Shown: positions 1 through 7,436 of the stretch, piece by piece
Numbering within the stretch: the stretch's first letter is position 1
Layout of the letters: each line of letters begins with the position of its first letter
Assembly (NCBI RefSeq): GCF_026427775.1
Contig: NZ_CP044532.1
Span: 558,001-622,000, forward strand
Origin: Arthrobacter sp. CDRTa11
GTDB lineage: Bacteria > Actinomycetota > Actinomycetes > Actinomycetales > Micrococcaceae
Direction: 5' to 3'
Length of the DNA: 64,000 nt
The notes under the pieces: generated by a model
What the model was told of the DNA's origin: nothing
What the model saw: the letters and a program-made list of their open reading frames with translations, nothing else
The model's database searches: none
Made by a program: the position numbers and the translations under genes

Positions 1-2
1 GC

Positions 3-380
3 CGGGTGTGGGAGGTGATCACGGACCCCGCTGCCGTCAAGGAGTTTATGTTCGGGACGGAACTCGTGACCGATTGGACCGTGGGCGGTCCCATCGTGTG
101 GCGCGGGGAATGGGAGGGCAAACCATACGAGGACAAGGGGTACATCCTCGAGGTAGAGCCCGGGCAACGGCTGGTCCACACGCACTACAGTGCGCTGGGC
201 GGCGAGGAAGACCGCCCGGAGAATTACCACACCCTGACCTGGACCCTCGAGGCCCGCGACGGCGGAACGCTGCTCACGCTTTCCCAGGACAACAACGCCA
301 CCGAGCAGGCCGCCCAGCACTCGCAGGGCATGTGGGACATGCTGGTGGCGGACGTCAAGGAGATTGCCGAACGCGGCTAA
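3..380 (+). CDS. SRPBCC (AHSA1-like) domain protein, 5' truncated by window edge
   Basis: C-terminal part of a START/SRPBCC (AHSA1-type) protein. This fold binds hydrophobic ligands or assists other proteins, and the substrate cannot be told from sequence. The open frame runs to the first base pair of the window (an Arg codon precedes the GTG at 6). The opening residues VWEVITDP match the usual internal start of the domain (VWxxLTDP), so roughly 10-20 N-terminal residues lie outside. The family pattern continues with a WxG-type strand near residues 30-40 and a C-terminal helix with GMWDMLVADVKE. It is followed by a large palindrome and converges on ptsH. Confidence 0.75.
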   Translation, partial: RVWEVITDPAAVKEFMFGTELVTDWTVGGPIVWRGEWEGKPYEDKGYILEVEPGQRLVHTHYSALGGEEDRPENYHTLTWTLEARDGGTLLTLSQDNNATEQAAQHSQGMWDMLVADVKEIAERG

Positions 381-384
381 CGAA

Positions 385-450
385 CCCAAGTAGGTCGCAG
401 TTAACGTCGCCATTCGCGCGAATGACGACGTTAACTGCGACCCAGTTGGG
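385..450. repeat. Long near-perfect palindrome, copy 1 of an interspersed repeat
   Basis: Positions 393-409 pair perfectly with 426-442 (17 bp), and the centre 411-424 (CATTCGCGCGAATG) is itself a perfect palindrome. The whole 393-442 block is therefore self-complementary except for one central pair. The flanks CCCAA (385) and TTGGG (446) extend the symmetry. A related element with the same core TTAACGTCG lies at 58747-58813. It sits between convergent genes and lacks a T-run, so it looks like a REP-type element rather than a plain terminator. Confidence 0.8.
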
Positions 451-473
451 CCAGGGGCGCACAAAAACCAAGC

Positions 474-519
474 GGCCGCCGTCGCGCCAGTCCTTAAGAG
501 GAGAGGCGCGACGGCGGCC
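474..519 (-). terminator. Rho-independent terminator of the fru/ptsH operon
   Basis: Perfect 15 bp stem (474-488 with 505-519) and a 16-base loop. It is followed on the minus strand by GGTTTTTGT, a U-tract in the transcript, just downstream of the ptsH stop codon. Confidence 0.8.
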
Positions 520-550
520 ATTGGCACGCTGCTGTCACAACGTCATGCTG

Positions 551-829
551 CTACTCGGCGTCGTGATCCGTTTCCAGGATCTGGACCAGGCGGTCCAGGG
601 CGTCGTCGGCACCGTCGCCCTCGGCGCGAAGCACCACAACATCACCGTGGGAAGCACCCAGGCTCATCAGGGACAGGATGCTGGCGGCGTCCATTGCTTC
701 GTCGGCCGGCTCGCCTTCACGGGCGATGGTGATATCCAGGTCGAACTCGCCGGCTGCCTCGGCAAAGATGGCGGCGGGGCGGGCGTGGAGGCCTACGCGG
801 CTGGCGACGGTTGCGGTGCGTTCTGACAT
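551..829 (-). CDS. ptsH: Phosphocarrier protein HPr
   Basis: HPr carries phosphate from enzyme I (not in the window) to the sugar-specific EII proteins in the cytoplasm. At 92 aa it is a normal size. The active-site motif GLHARPA places the phosphorylated histidine at residue 15. The ASILSLMSLG segment contains Ser50, aligned with the regulatory Ser46 of Firmicutes HPr; whether a kinase acts on it here is unknown. The start has a strong AAAGGAG site 5 bases upstream. It is the last gene of the leftward fructose operon, 67 bp after fruA, and is followed by a terminator. Confidence 0.95.
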   Translation of the reverse strand: MSERTATVASRVGLHARPAAIFAEAAGEFDLDITIAREGEPADEAMDAASILSLMSLGASHGDVVVLRAEGDGADDALDRLVQILETDHDAE

Positions 830-896
830 TTTTGCTCCTTTTGTCTTTCGGCTGGCTGTGGTTCAGCGCCGGGGTTGAGTTATGGGGTGGTGTGGG

Positions 897-2954
897 TCAG
901 ACCGTTGCGGGAACGGGCTCCACGGTAGCAGCGGGTTCACGGACTGCCCAGCGCTTGAGGGCGATGACTGCCAAGGCGCTGACCACAGCTCCTGCCAGGA
1001 TGGCAATGACGAACATCGCCAGGTTGCCGATGGCGAAGAAGACGAAGATGCCGCCGTGGGGTGCCTGCGAGGTAACCCCGAAGGCCATGGTGAGAGCACC
1101 TGTGACGGCACCGCCCACCATGCTGGCAGGGATGACGCGCAGCGGGTCGGTCGCGGCGAACGGAATGGCACCTTCGGTGATGAAGGAAGCTCCCAGTAGC
1201 CAGGCTGCCTTGCCGTTTTCACGCTCGTTCAAGGTGAAGAGCTTCTTGTCCAGGACGGTGGCCAGGGCCATCGCCAGCGGCGGCACCATGCCGGCAGCCA
1301 TCACCGTTCCCATAATCATCCAGGGCGCCTGGTTGTCAGCGCCGCCGGCGCTCAGGCCGGCAACGGCGAAGCCATAGGCAACCTTGTTGAGCGGGCCGCC
1401 CAGGTCGAAGCACATCATCAGGCCGAGGATGATACCCAGGACCACGGCGGAGGCGCCCGTCATGCCGGAGAGCCAGCCGTTGAGGGCGGTGGTGAGACCA
1501 GCGATCGGGCCGCCGAGGAAGAGGAACATCGCGCCGGATGCCACGATGGAAGCCAGCAACGGGATGATGACAACAGGCATCAGGCCGCGCAGCCAGCGCG
1601 GTACCTGCAAGGTGCCGATCAGGTGTGCGATGTAGCCGGCGAGCAGACCGCCGACGATGCCGCCGAGGAAGCCCGCACCCATAAACCCGGCTACGGCACC
1701 GGCAACGAAGCCCGGGGCGATACCTGGCCGGTCAGCGATGGCGTACGCAATGTAGCCAGCCAGCGCGGGCACCAGGAAGCCCATCGACAGGACGCCGATC
1801 TTGAACATCACGGCACCGAGGTAGATCGCTAGTCCGCCTTCGGGAAGGTTGCCGAAGTTGTTCTCCAGGACCACCTTGTCGGCAACCACATTGATGTCGT
1901 AACCGCCCAGCAGGAAGCCAAGGGCGATCAGCAGGCCGCCACCGGCGACAAACGGAATCATGTAGCTGACGCCCGTGAGGAGCGCCTTCTTCAGCTTCTG
2001 GCCGACGTGCTCGCCCTTTTCCATCTCGGCGTTCTGGGACTGCTCCTCGGCGCCGAAATGCGGAACCCGGCGTGCGTTCGGGTTGTCAGCCGCGGCGAGG
2101 GCCTCCTGGACCATCTTGTCCGGCTCGTCGATGCCGCGCTTGACGGGCGCGTTGATGACGGGCTTGCCGGCGAAGCGCTCCTTGCCGCGGACATCCACAT
2201 CAACGGCGAAGATCACAGCGTCAGCGGCGGCGATCACGGCCGGGTCAAGGGGCTTGGCTCCGGAGGATCCCTGGGTCTCCACCTGGAGGTCTACGCCAAC
2301 TTCCTTTGCAGCCGCAACCAGGGAGTCCGCAGCCATGTAGGTGTGGGCGATGCCGGTGGGGCAGGCAGTCACGGCAACAAGCCTCTTCGGGCCACGCCCG
2401 GATGGGCCGCCGTCGCCAACACTGGCGCCCGCAACCGCGGAAGCACCAGCAGCGCTACCGGCAGCTGCATCAACCGGCGCGGCCGCAGCGTGCGATGCCG
2501 GCTTGTCGGCCAGGGCACCGTCCACCAGTTCCACGATTTCCTCGCGGGAAGAGGCCGAGCGCAGTGCGCCGGTGAAGTCCTTTTTGATAAGGGAGCGGGC
2601 CAGCTTGGACAGGAGTTTGAGGTGCTCCTGGTCCGCGCCGTCCGGCGCCGCGATGAAGAAGATCAGATCTGCTGCACCGTCCTTGGCGCCGAAGTCCACG
2701 GGCTGCGAGAGCCGGGCCATGGCCAACGTGGGAACCGTGACGGCGGCGGAGCGGCAGTGCGGGATGGCGATGCCGCCGGGAACGCCCGTGGCTGTCTTCT
2801 GTTCCCGGGCGAAAGCGTCTGCGAACAGGCCCTCCGCTTCGGTGGCACGTCCGGTGGCTGCAACTTTGCGGGCCAAATGCCGGATCACGTCCTCGGGCGA
2901 GTTGCCCAGGTTCTGGTCGAGGTCGACCAGTTCTGTGGTGATGAGCTGAGTCAC
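897..2954 (-). CDS. fruA: Fructose PTS EIIABC component
   Basis: Membrane fructose permease that imports fructose as fructose-1-phosphate. The 685-aa protein has the order EIIA (1-150, phospho-His66 in GIAIPHC), an Ala-rich linker (about 150-185), EIIB (190-290, Cys198 in TACPTGIAHTY) and a multi-helix EIIC domain (about 325-685). The open frame extends further upstream, but the GTG at 2954 is preceded by AAAGGA at good spacing and begins 2 bp after the fruK stop. The EIIA domain starts right there (MTQLITTEL). It is co-transcribed with fruK and the DeoR regulator upstream and ptsH downstream. The fused A-B-C order is typical of actinobacterial fructose systems. Confidence 0.95.
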   Translation of the reverse strand: MTQLITTELVDLDQNLGNSPEDVIRHLARKVAATGRATEAEGLFADAFAREQKTATGVPGGIAIPHCRSAAVTVPTLAMARLSQPVDFGAKDGAADLIFFIAAPDGADQEHLKLLSKLARSLIKKDFTGALRSASSREEIVELVDGALADKPASHAAAAPVDAAAGSAAGASAVAGASVGDGGPSGRGPKRLVAVTACPTGIAHTYMAADSLVAAAKEVGVDLQVETQGSSGAKPLDPAVIAAADAVIFAVDVDVRGKERFAGKPVINAPVKRGIDEPDKMVQEALAAADNPNARRVPHFGAEEQSQNAEMEKGEHVGQKLKKALLTGVSYMIPFVAGGGLLIALGFLLGGYDINVVADKVVLENNFGNLPEGGLAIYLGAVMFKIGVLSMGFLVPALAGYIAYAIADRPGIAPGFVAGAVAGFMGAGFLGGIVGGLLAGYIAHLIGTLQVPRWLRGLMPVVIIPLLASIVASGAMFLFLGGPIAGLTTALNGWLSGMTGASAVVLGIILGLMMCFDLGGPLNKVAYGFAVAGLSAGGADNQAPWMIMGTVMAAGMVPPLAMALATVLDKKLFTLNERENGKAAWLLGASFITEGAIPFAATDPLRVIPASMVGGAVTGALTMAFGVTSQAPHGGIFVFFAIGNLAMFVIAILAGAVVSALAVIALKRWAVREPAATVEPVPATV

Positions 2955-2956
2955 TG

Positions 2957-3994
2957 TCAATCCTTTCGAAGGGCCGTGATGGTTACGGCTTCCGGGGTGG
3001 TTTGGTGGACTGCCGGGACAGTGGAACCCGGCAGGGAAGCGGCGGCGGCACCATGTGCCACAGCCTGACGGAGGCAATCGGCCGGGGCGGCGCCCTGGCC
3101 GTGGGCGAGCAGATAGCCGGCCAGCGAGGAGTCGCCCGCACCGACAGTACTGACCGCGGCGACCGGCGGATGCGTGGCCAGCCACGCGCCGTCGGCCGTT
3201 ACCAGGACAGCTCCCTTGGATCCGAGAGTTGCCAGCACAGCACCCACACCGGAACGCACGACGGCGGCGGCAGCTGCCGCGGCAGCCACCGGATCCGCTT
3301 CAAGTTCGTCAGCGGTGGACGCCAGGGCGAAACCGGCTGCTGCAGCCAATTCCGCCAGTTCTTCGGCGTTGGGCTTAAGGAGGTCCGGTTTTCCGGACGC
3401 GCCTTGCCGTGAGGTGCCATCCTGTGACGTGCCAGCCAGCGGGGTGTCCGCTATGGCGGCAGCGAGGGGACCGCCGGAGGAGTCGACGGCGATGCGCGGG
3501 GCGCCGCCGTCTGGACCGCCGTCGGCAAGGGTGCGCAACCGCCGGGTGACGGTGGCGTAGAAGTCAGCGGGGAAGCCCGGCGGCAGCGAGCCGGCCAGGA
3601 CCACCCAACTGGCCCCGCGGGAGCGATCAAGCAGCAGTTGGATCAGGGCTTCCTGCTGTTCCTCGTTCAGGAGCGGCCCGGGTTCGTTGATCTTGGTGGT
3701 TACTCCGCCCGGTTCGGTGAGGGCCACGTTGGTGCGCAGCGGCTCTCCGATGGAAAGGGAAGCGAAAGGAACTTTGGTGTCACGCAGCCCTGCCAGCACG
3801 GGGTCGCTGTCAGCCCCGGGAAGCACGGCAAGAGTTTCCAGCCCGGAGGCCACCAGGGCGCGGGAGACATTAACTCCCTTGCCGCCGGACTCCTGGCTGA
3901 CGGAAACCGCGCGCTGCACTTCGCCGCGTTCGAGCGGCCCGGGCAGGGCAACGGTGCGGTCCAGGCTGGGGTTGGCGGTAAGCGTAACGATCAT
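2957..3994 (-). CDS. fruK: 1-phosphofructokinase
   Basis: PfkB-family kinase converting fructose-1-phosphate, the product of the neighbouring EIIABC, to fructose-1,6-bisphosphate with ATP. The N-terminal MIVTLTANPSLDRT and GGKGVNVSRAL motifs are those of 1-phosphofructokinase. The C-terminal STVGAGDSSLAG carries the catalytic Asp and the anion hole. At 345 aa it is slightly longer than usual because of a Gly/Ser-rich insert near residues 185-205. The start codon overlaps the stop of the upstream regulator by 4 bp (ATGA), so the two are translationally coupled. Confidence 0.95.
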   Translation of the reverse strand: MIVTLTANPSLDRTVALPGPLERGEVQRAVSVSQESGGKGVNVSRALVASGLETLAVLPGADSDPVLAGLRDTKVPFASLSIGEPLRTNVALTEPGGVTTKINEPGPLLNEEQQEALIQLLLDRSRGASWVVLAGSLPPGFPADFYATVTRRLRTLADGGPDGGAPRIAVDSSGGPLAAAIADTPLAGTSQDGTSRQGASGKPDLLKPNAEELAELAAAAGFALASTADELEADPVAAAAAAAAVVRSGVGAVLATLGSKGAVLVTADGAWLATHPPVAAVSTVGAGDSSLAGYLLAHGQGAAPADCLRQAVAHGAAAASLPGSTVPAVHQTTPEAVTITALRKD

Positions 3995-4788
3995 GCGATC
4001 ACCACGTCAACGCCGGCCTCTGCCAGGGCGGCTGCAAGTTCGGGGCTTGGTTCGCTGTCTGTAATCAAAGTGTCCAGATCTTTCAGGGAGGCGAACTGGA
4101 CCAGGGTTTCCGCGTCCAGCTTGGAGGAATCGGCCAGCACCACAATGCGGCGCGCCGAATGGACGAAGGCTGCCTTGACGGCGGCTTCTTCAGGATCGGG
4201 AGTGCTGAGGCCAAAGCGTGCGTGGATGCCGTTGGTACCGATGAAGGCAATGTCCGGGCGGATCCGGCGTGCTGCGTCCACGGTGGCTTGTCCAACGGCC
4301 GCCTGGGTGAGTCCGCGGACCCGCCCGCCCAGAATTTCGAGCGCTATTCCGGGTGTGCTGGAAAGTTTGGCGGCTATGGGCACAGCGTGCGTGATCACCA
4401 CGAGTTCGATTCCGGCTCCGGAGGGTTCGACGGCGGTGCGCCGGGACAGGAGGTCGGCCAAGACTTCTGTGGTGGTGCCGCCGTCGATCAGGATGCTTCC
4501 CGAGGAGGTTCGGGGGACAAGGGCCAAGGCAGCCTGGGCGATGCGCATCTTCTGGTCCGGACGCTTGATGGCCCGCTCTTTGATGCTTTCCTCGGTGGTG
4601 CTGAAGCGGTCTGCAGCCACGGCGCCACCGTGGACGCGGCGGATGGTGCCGGCTGATTCAAGGGTGGCGAGATCGCGCCGGACCGTTTCGGTGGTGATGC
4701 GGAAGCGCTCGGCCAGCAGGTTCACACTGACCCTGCCGCTGCCGGCTACAAGCTCGGCAATCTGCTGCTGGCGCTCCTCGGCGAACAC
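3991..4788 (-). CDS. DeoR-family transcriptional regulator of the fructose operon
   Basis: DNA-binding repressor, 265 aa from the GTG at 4788. That start is preferred over the upstream ATG at 4824 because GGAGGG sits 5 bases before it and the protein then begins in the standard DeoR manner (FAEERQQQI). The N-terminal winged helix-turn-helix (about 1-57, with ERFRITTETVRRDL) is followed by a sugar-phosphate sensor domain with IDGGTTT and later IGTNGI. As first gene of the fructose operon it probably responds to fructose-1-phosphate. An inverted repeat with a promoter lies just upstream at 4860-4910. Confidence 0.92.
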   Translation of the reverse strand: MFAEERQQQIAELVAGSGRVSVNLLAERFRITTETVRRDLATLESAGTIRRVHGGAVAADRFSTTEESIKERAIKRPDQKMRIAQAALALVPRTSSGSILIDGGTTTEVLADLLSRRTAVEPSGAGIELVVITHAVPIAAKLSSTPGIALEILGGRVRGLTQAAVGQATVDAARRIRPDIAFIGTNGIHARFGLSTPDPEEAAVKAAFVHSARRIVVLADSSKLDAETLVQFASLKDLDTLITDSEPSPELAAALAEAGVDVVIA

Positions 4789-4859
4789 AAAACCCTCCGT
4801 TGCGTAATGTCCTGGAAAATCCACCCGTGACTGGCATCACATGATGTTGAATCACTTGA

Positions 4860-4910
4860 CTTTATCTTTGTTCTTGTTGGTTTGTCAATGAAAAAACCAC
4901 AAGAACAAAG
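4860..4910 (-). promoter_or_regulatory. fru operon promoter with inverted-repeat operator
   Basis: On the minus strand a perfect -35 box TTGACA (4888-4883) is followed after 17 bases by ATAAAG (4865-4860), or after 16 by GATAAA. Two arms CTTTGTTCTTGT (4866-4877 on the plus strand) and its complement (4899-4910) flank the -35 box. One arm lies in the spacer up to the -10. T/G-rich arms of this kind are common DeoR-family operators. Inferred role: autoregulated repression by the adjacent DeoR protein. Confidence 0.75.
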
Positions 4911-4946
4911 AAAGCCGGGCCGGACCGCTGTGGTCTGGCCCGGCTT
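4911..4946 (-). terminator. Terminator of the DUF6458-like gene
   Basis: Stem AAGCCGGGCC/GGCCCGGCTT, extended inside by GACC/GGTC (4912-4946). On the minus strand it is followed by the T-rich TTCTTTGTTCTT, downstream of the small membrane protein gene ending at 4976. It abuts the fru operator. Confidence 0.7.
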
Positions 4947-4975
4947 CCCGGAATCATGCGTACCGTTTCCCGCCG

Positions 4976-5233
4976 CTATAGCTGGCCGTCACGGCTTTCG
5001 TTTCGGGTGATCCGTTCGCCCGTGTTGGGGTCCGTCACGGAGCGCGTTTCACTAACGCGCCGGCTGCGTCCCGGAGACGCGAGGATGAGGGAGGCAACCA
5101 GGCCGATGACCCCCACGGCCATCAGGATGTAGCCGATGAGCGTCTGATCCACGTTGGGAATCAATCCCGGCGTGATGGCCCATGCCAGGATGGCGCCGAG
5201 TGCGATGAGGAAAATGGAGGAACCGATTCTCAT
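4976..5233 (-). CDS. Small two-helix membrane protein, DUF6458-like
   Basis: 85 aa. A first hydrophobic segment (about 5-24, IFLIALGAILAWAI) is followed by a loop containing NVDQTLIGYIL, a second helix (about 34-52) and a hydrophilic tail with RSRRVSETRSV. This matches the DUF6458 family, common in actinobacteria and of unknown function. The start has a GGAG-type site (AAAGGAGCAAGTC before ATG). A TAnTAAGCA dyad lies about 85 bp upstream and is shared with two stress-related loci, which suggests, as inference, a role in envelope stress. Confidence 0.75.
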   Translation of the reverse strand: MRIGSSIFLIALGAILAWAITPGLIPNVDQTLIGYILMAVGVIGLVASLILASPGRSRRVSETRSVTDPNTGERITRNESRDGQL

Positions 5234-5317
5234 GACTTGCTCCTTTGTGTGCGGTGTATGCGGACTGCCGGATCTGTTGTCACTGTGACGTTGCCTGAGG
5301 ACGTTCCTTGAGCGGCT

Positions 5318-5335
5318 TACTAAGCATGCTGTCTA
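5318..5335. promoter_or_regulatory. TAnTAAGCA dyad, site 1
   Basis: TACTAAGCATGCTGTCTA, an 18-base imperfect dyad 85 bp upstream of the DUF6458-like gene. Similar sites lie at 31514-31531 and 33376-33393, all in promoter regions of membrane or stress genes. It is probably an operator; the protein that binds it is unknown. Confidence 0.5.
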
Positions 5336-5468
5336 ATGTCAGGCTACATCACCTTTTCAGGCGCGGCTGGGATCGCAGACTGCATTTCGGTAAAGAAACC
5401 GCTGCTCAGGCACGTGCATGGCCTCCCGCGGCGTCCGCGCACGCTGGCCGACTCGCTAGGCTGATCCG

Positions 5469-6086
5469 ATGAAAACAGTTGTATGGTCCAAGCCGGAGAG
5501 CGAACGGGCCGGCACCCCGCTGCTGGTCATGATGCATGGCTACGGCACGGACGAATCCCGCATGGTGCGGCTGTTTGACTACCTGCCCTCGGAGTTTACG
5601 TGTGCGGCTGTCCGGGGGCCCATGGTGATCGGCGATGACTACGGCTGGTTCCTGCTGGACTACTTCCTGGCCAACGATTTCGCGGACGTCATTAGCGCCA
5701 CCAATGCCGTACACACATGGATCAACTCGGTAAAAGGCCAGCACAGCAGCGTGAGCCTGTTTGGCTACTCGCAAGGGATGGCCATGGCAAGCACGCTGTT
5801 GCGGCTTCACCCGAACGACTACACGGCCACAGTGGGGTTGTCCGGCTTTGTCCTGAACAACGAACTGCTGTCAATGAGCGAGTCCTTTGATGCCCCGCCG
5901 CCCTTCTTCTGGGGACGGGACAAGGCCGATCTGGTCATCAACGAGGATGCCATCGAGTACACAGGCGAGTGGCTCAACGCGAACACGCAGCTCACCGCCA
6001 GGACGTACCCGGGCATGGGGCATGCCATGTGCAAGGCCGAGATGGTGGACGTGAGCGCGTTCCTCCGCCACTACGTTCTCAGTTAG
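5469..6086 (+). CDS. Alpha/beta hydrolase, phospholipase/carboxylesterase type
   Basis: Cytoplasmic serine esterase of the phospholipase/carboxylesterase (YpfH/LYPLA-like) group, 205 aa. The oxyanion-loop motif MHGYGTDES (22-30), nucleophile Ser101 in GYSQG and the late His in GMGHAMC give the catalytic triad; the Asp is probably in the segment around residue 155. There is no signal peptide. The natural substrate is not evident. It is a single gene with no obvious partner, divergent from the DUF6458-like gene. Confidence 0.85.
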   Translation: MKTVVWSKPESERAGTPLLVMMHGYGTDESRMVRLFDYLPSEFTCAAVRGPMVIGDDYGWFLLDYFLANDFADVISATNAVHTWINSVKGQHSSVSLFGYSQGMAMASTLLRLHPNDYTATVGLSGFVLNNELLSMSESFDAPPPFFWGRDKADLVINEDAIEYTGEWLNANTQLTARTYPGMGHAMCKAEMVDVSAFLRHYVLS

Positions 6087-6556
6087 CTGTCATGAGGGGC
6101 CCCAACTGTTCGTTCGCGCTGGAGGCCCTGTTGCCGGCCCTCTTCCAGGCTTGTTGCCGGACCGTCTGGGCTGCCCGTAGCTTTTCGCCATCCTTGAGAA
6201 TTTCGTCACAGTCCTGCGTGCTCGAAAAAACAGTTGCGCGCCAAAATTGTAAGCGCTTACACTCGACTTCGGCCGTTTTAGCGGCCCTGAGCCGCGCTGA
6301 ACAGGAGACACAACCGATGCACAGCCTCCCTGGTGCTGCCCGCGCAGCACCTCCCCTTGGGTGCCGTGGGGTTGTCACGGCGCAGCACGGCCGCCATGAT
6401 GGAAGAAGACTTTTATCAGCAGCCCTCCGGCCTGCCGTGGAATTTCGGTCCACGCCCGTCTGCCCCGCTCGCTGATCCTGCGGTCACCGACGCCGCCATC
6501 AACATGCTTTTCGCCCTCCGGGGCTGCCTGCCGTCTGAAAGGACACCGCACCGCCC
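6087..6556 (+). other. 470-bp leader region of the disaccharide phosphorylase operon
   Basis: It contains a promoter with a LacI-type operator at 6234-6263, leaving an unusually long leader of nearly 300 bp before the pgmB start. The leader includes a GC hairpin-prone stretch (GGTGCTGCCCGCGCAGCACC near 6331-6350). An ORF at 6333-6560 lacks a convincing ribosome site and looks non-coding. Confidence 0.5.
6234..6263 (+). promoter_or_regulatory. Promoter with LacI-family operator
   Basis: TTGCGC (6234-6239), an 18-base spacer and TACACT (6258-6263) form a plausible promoter. The perfect 14-bp palindrome TGTAAGCGCTTACA (6248-6261), with the central CG typical of LacI-family operators, occupies the spacer and most of the -10. 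Bound repressor would block transcription. No LacI-type gene is in the window. Confidence 0.7.
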
Positions 6557-7291
6557 ATGACAGACCTGCTGAAAACCATCAGTCCCTCCTGGACCGGTGC
6601 CTCTGCCATCCTCTTTGACCTGGATGGCGTGCTGACGCCCACCGCGACTGTCCACGAGAGGGCGTGGCAGGAACTCTTCGAGGGCTACCTTGCCTCGCAG
6701 CCTGGCGTCACCGGGTACCAGGAAAGCGACTACTTCGACCACATTGACGGAAAGCCACGGTTCGACGGCGTCAGGGACTTCCTTGCCTCGCGCGGCATTG
6801 TGCTTCCTGAAGGCCCCACGGACGACGACCCCGCCAACCTCACCGTCCAGGGCCTGGGCAACCGGAAAAACCGGATCTTCAATGACATCGTCAGCAGCGG
6901 AGTGGAGCCGTTTGAGGGCTCTGTGCTCTTCATCGAAGCCGCGCAGGCGCTGGGGCTGAAGATCGCCGTCGTCTCCTCCTCCCGTAACGCACCGGCGGTG
7001 CTGGAGGCAGCTGGCCTGAGCCGGCACTTCCGGGTTGTGGTGGACGGCGTTGTGGCAGCGGCGGAAGGCCTCCCCGGCAAACCAAGCCCCGCTACGTACG
7101 ACTACGCCGCCCAGTTGCTGGACCTGCCCAGTGAGGAATGCGTCGTCGTCGAAGATGCAGTGTCCGGTGTCCAGGCAGGACATTCCGGGCAGTTCCACTC
7201 GGTAATTGGCGTGGACCGCGGCGCAGGCCGCCAGACGCTGCTGGACGCCGGAGCCACCCTGGTGGTCAACGACCTCAAGGAACTCCTCTAA
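6557..7291 (+). CDS. pgmB: Beta-phosphoglucomutase family HAD hydrolase
   Basis: HAD-superfamily mutase, 244 aa. Asp21 and Asp23 in LFDLDGVLTP are the phospho-acceptor and acid/base residues. A cap domain follows (about 30-110), then VVSSSRN (motif II), the Lys in GKPSPATYD (motif III) and VVVEDAVSGVQAG (motif IV). It converts beta-glucose-1-phosphate to glucose-6-phosphate, exactly the product released by the GH65 phosphorylase 146 bp downstream. The pair therefore forms a phosphorolytic disaccharide route. It is transcribed from the LacI-operator promoter at 6234-6263. Confidence 0.9.
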   Translation: MTDLLKTISPSWTGASAILFDLDGVLTPTATVHERAWQELFEGYLASQPGVTGYQESDYFDHIDGKPRFDGVRDFLASRGIVLPEGPTDDDPANLTVQGLGNRKNRIFNDIVSSGVEPFEGSVLFIEAAQALGLKIAVVSSSRNAPAVLEAAGLSRHFRVVVDGVVAAAEGLPGKPSPATYDYAAQLLDLPSEECVVVEDAVSGVQAGHSGQFHSVIGVDRGAGRQTLLDAGATLVVNDLKELL

Positions 7292-7436
7292 GGCCCAGCT
7301 TCCCCGGCTGCCAGCTCTTTCTGCTCCACCCTTGCCGCACCCCCCGCGGTTCCCCCCAGGCTGTCCCCCCAGCCGCATCTCCCTCAGCTGCCTAAGAATC
7401 GGCTGCCCAGCACCAATGCCAAAGGACCCCAACACC

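Noticed and set aside
6333..6560. 75-aa ORF in the pgmB leader
   Set aside because: No ribosome site, overlaps the pgmB start and has unstructured composition.
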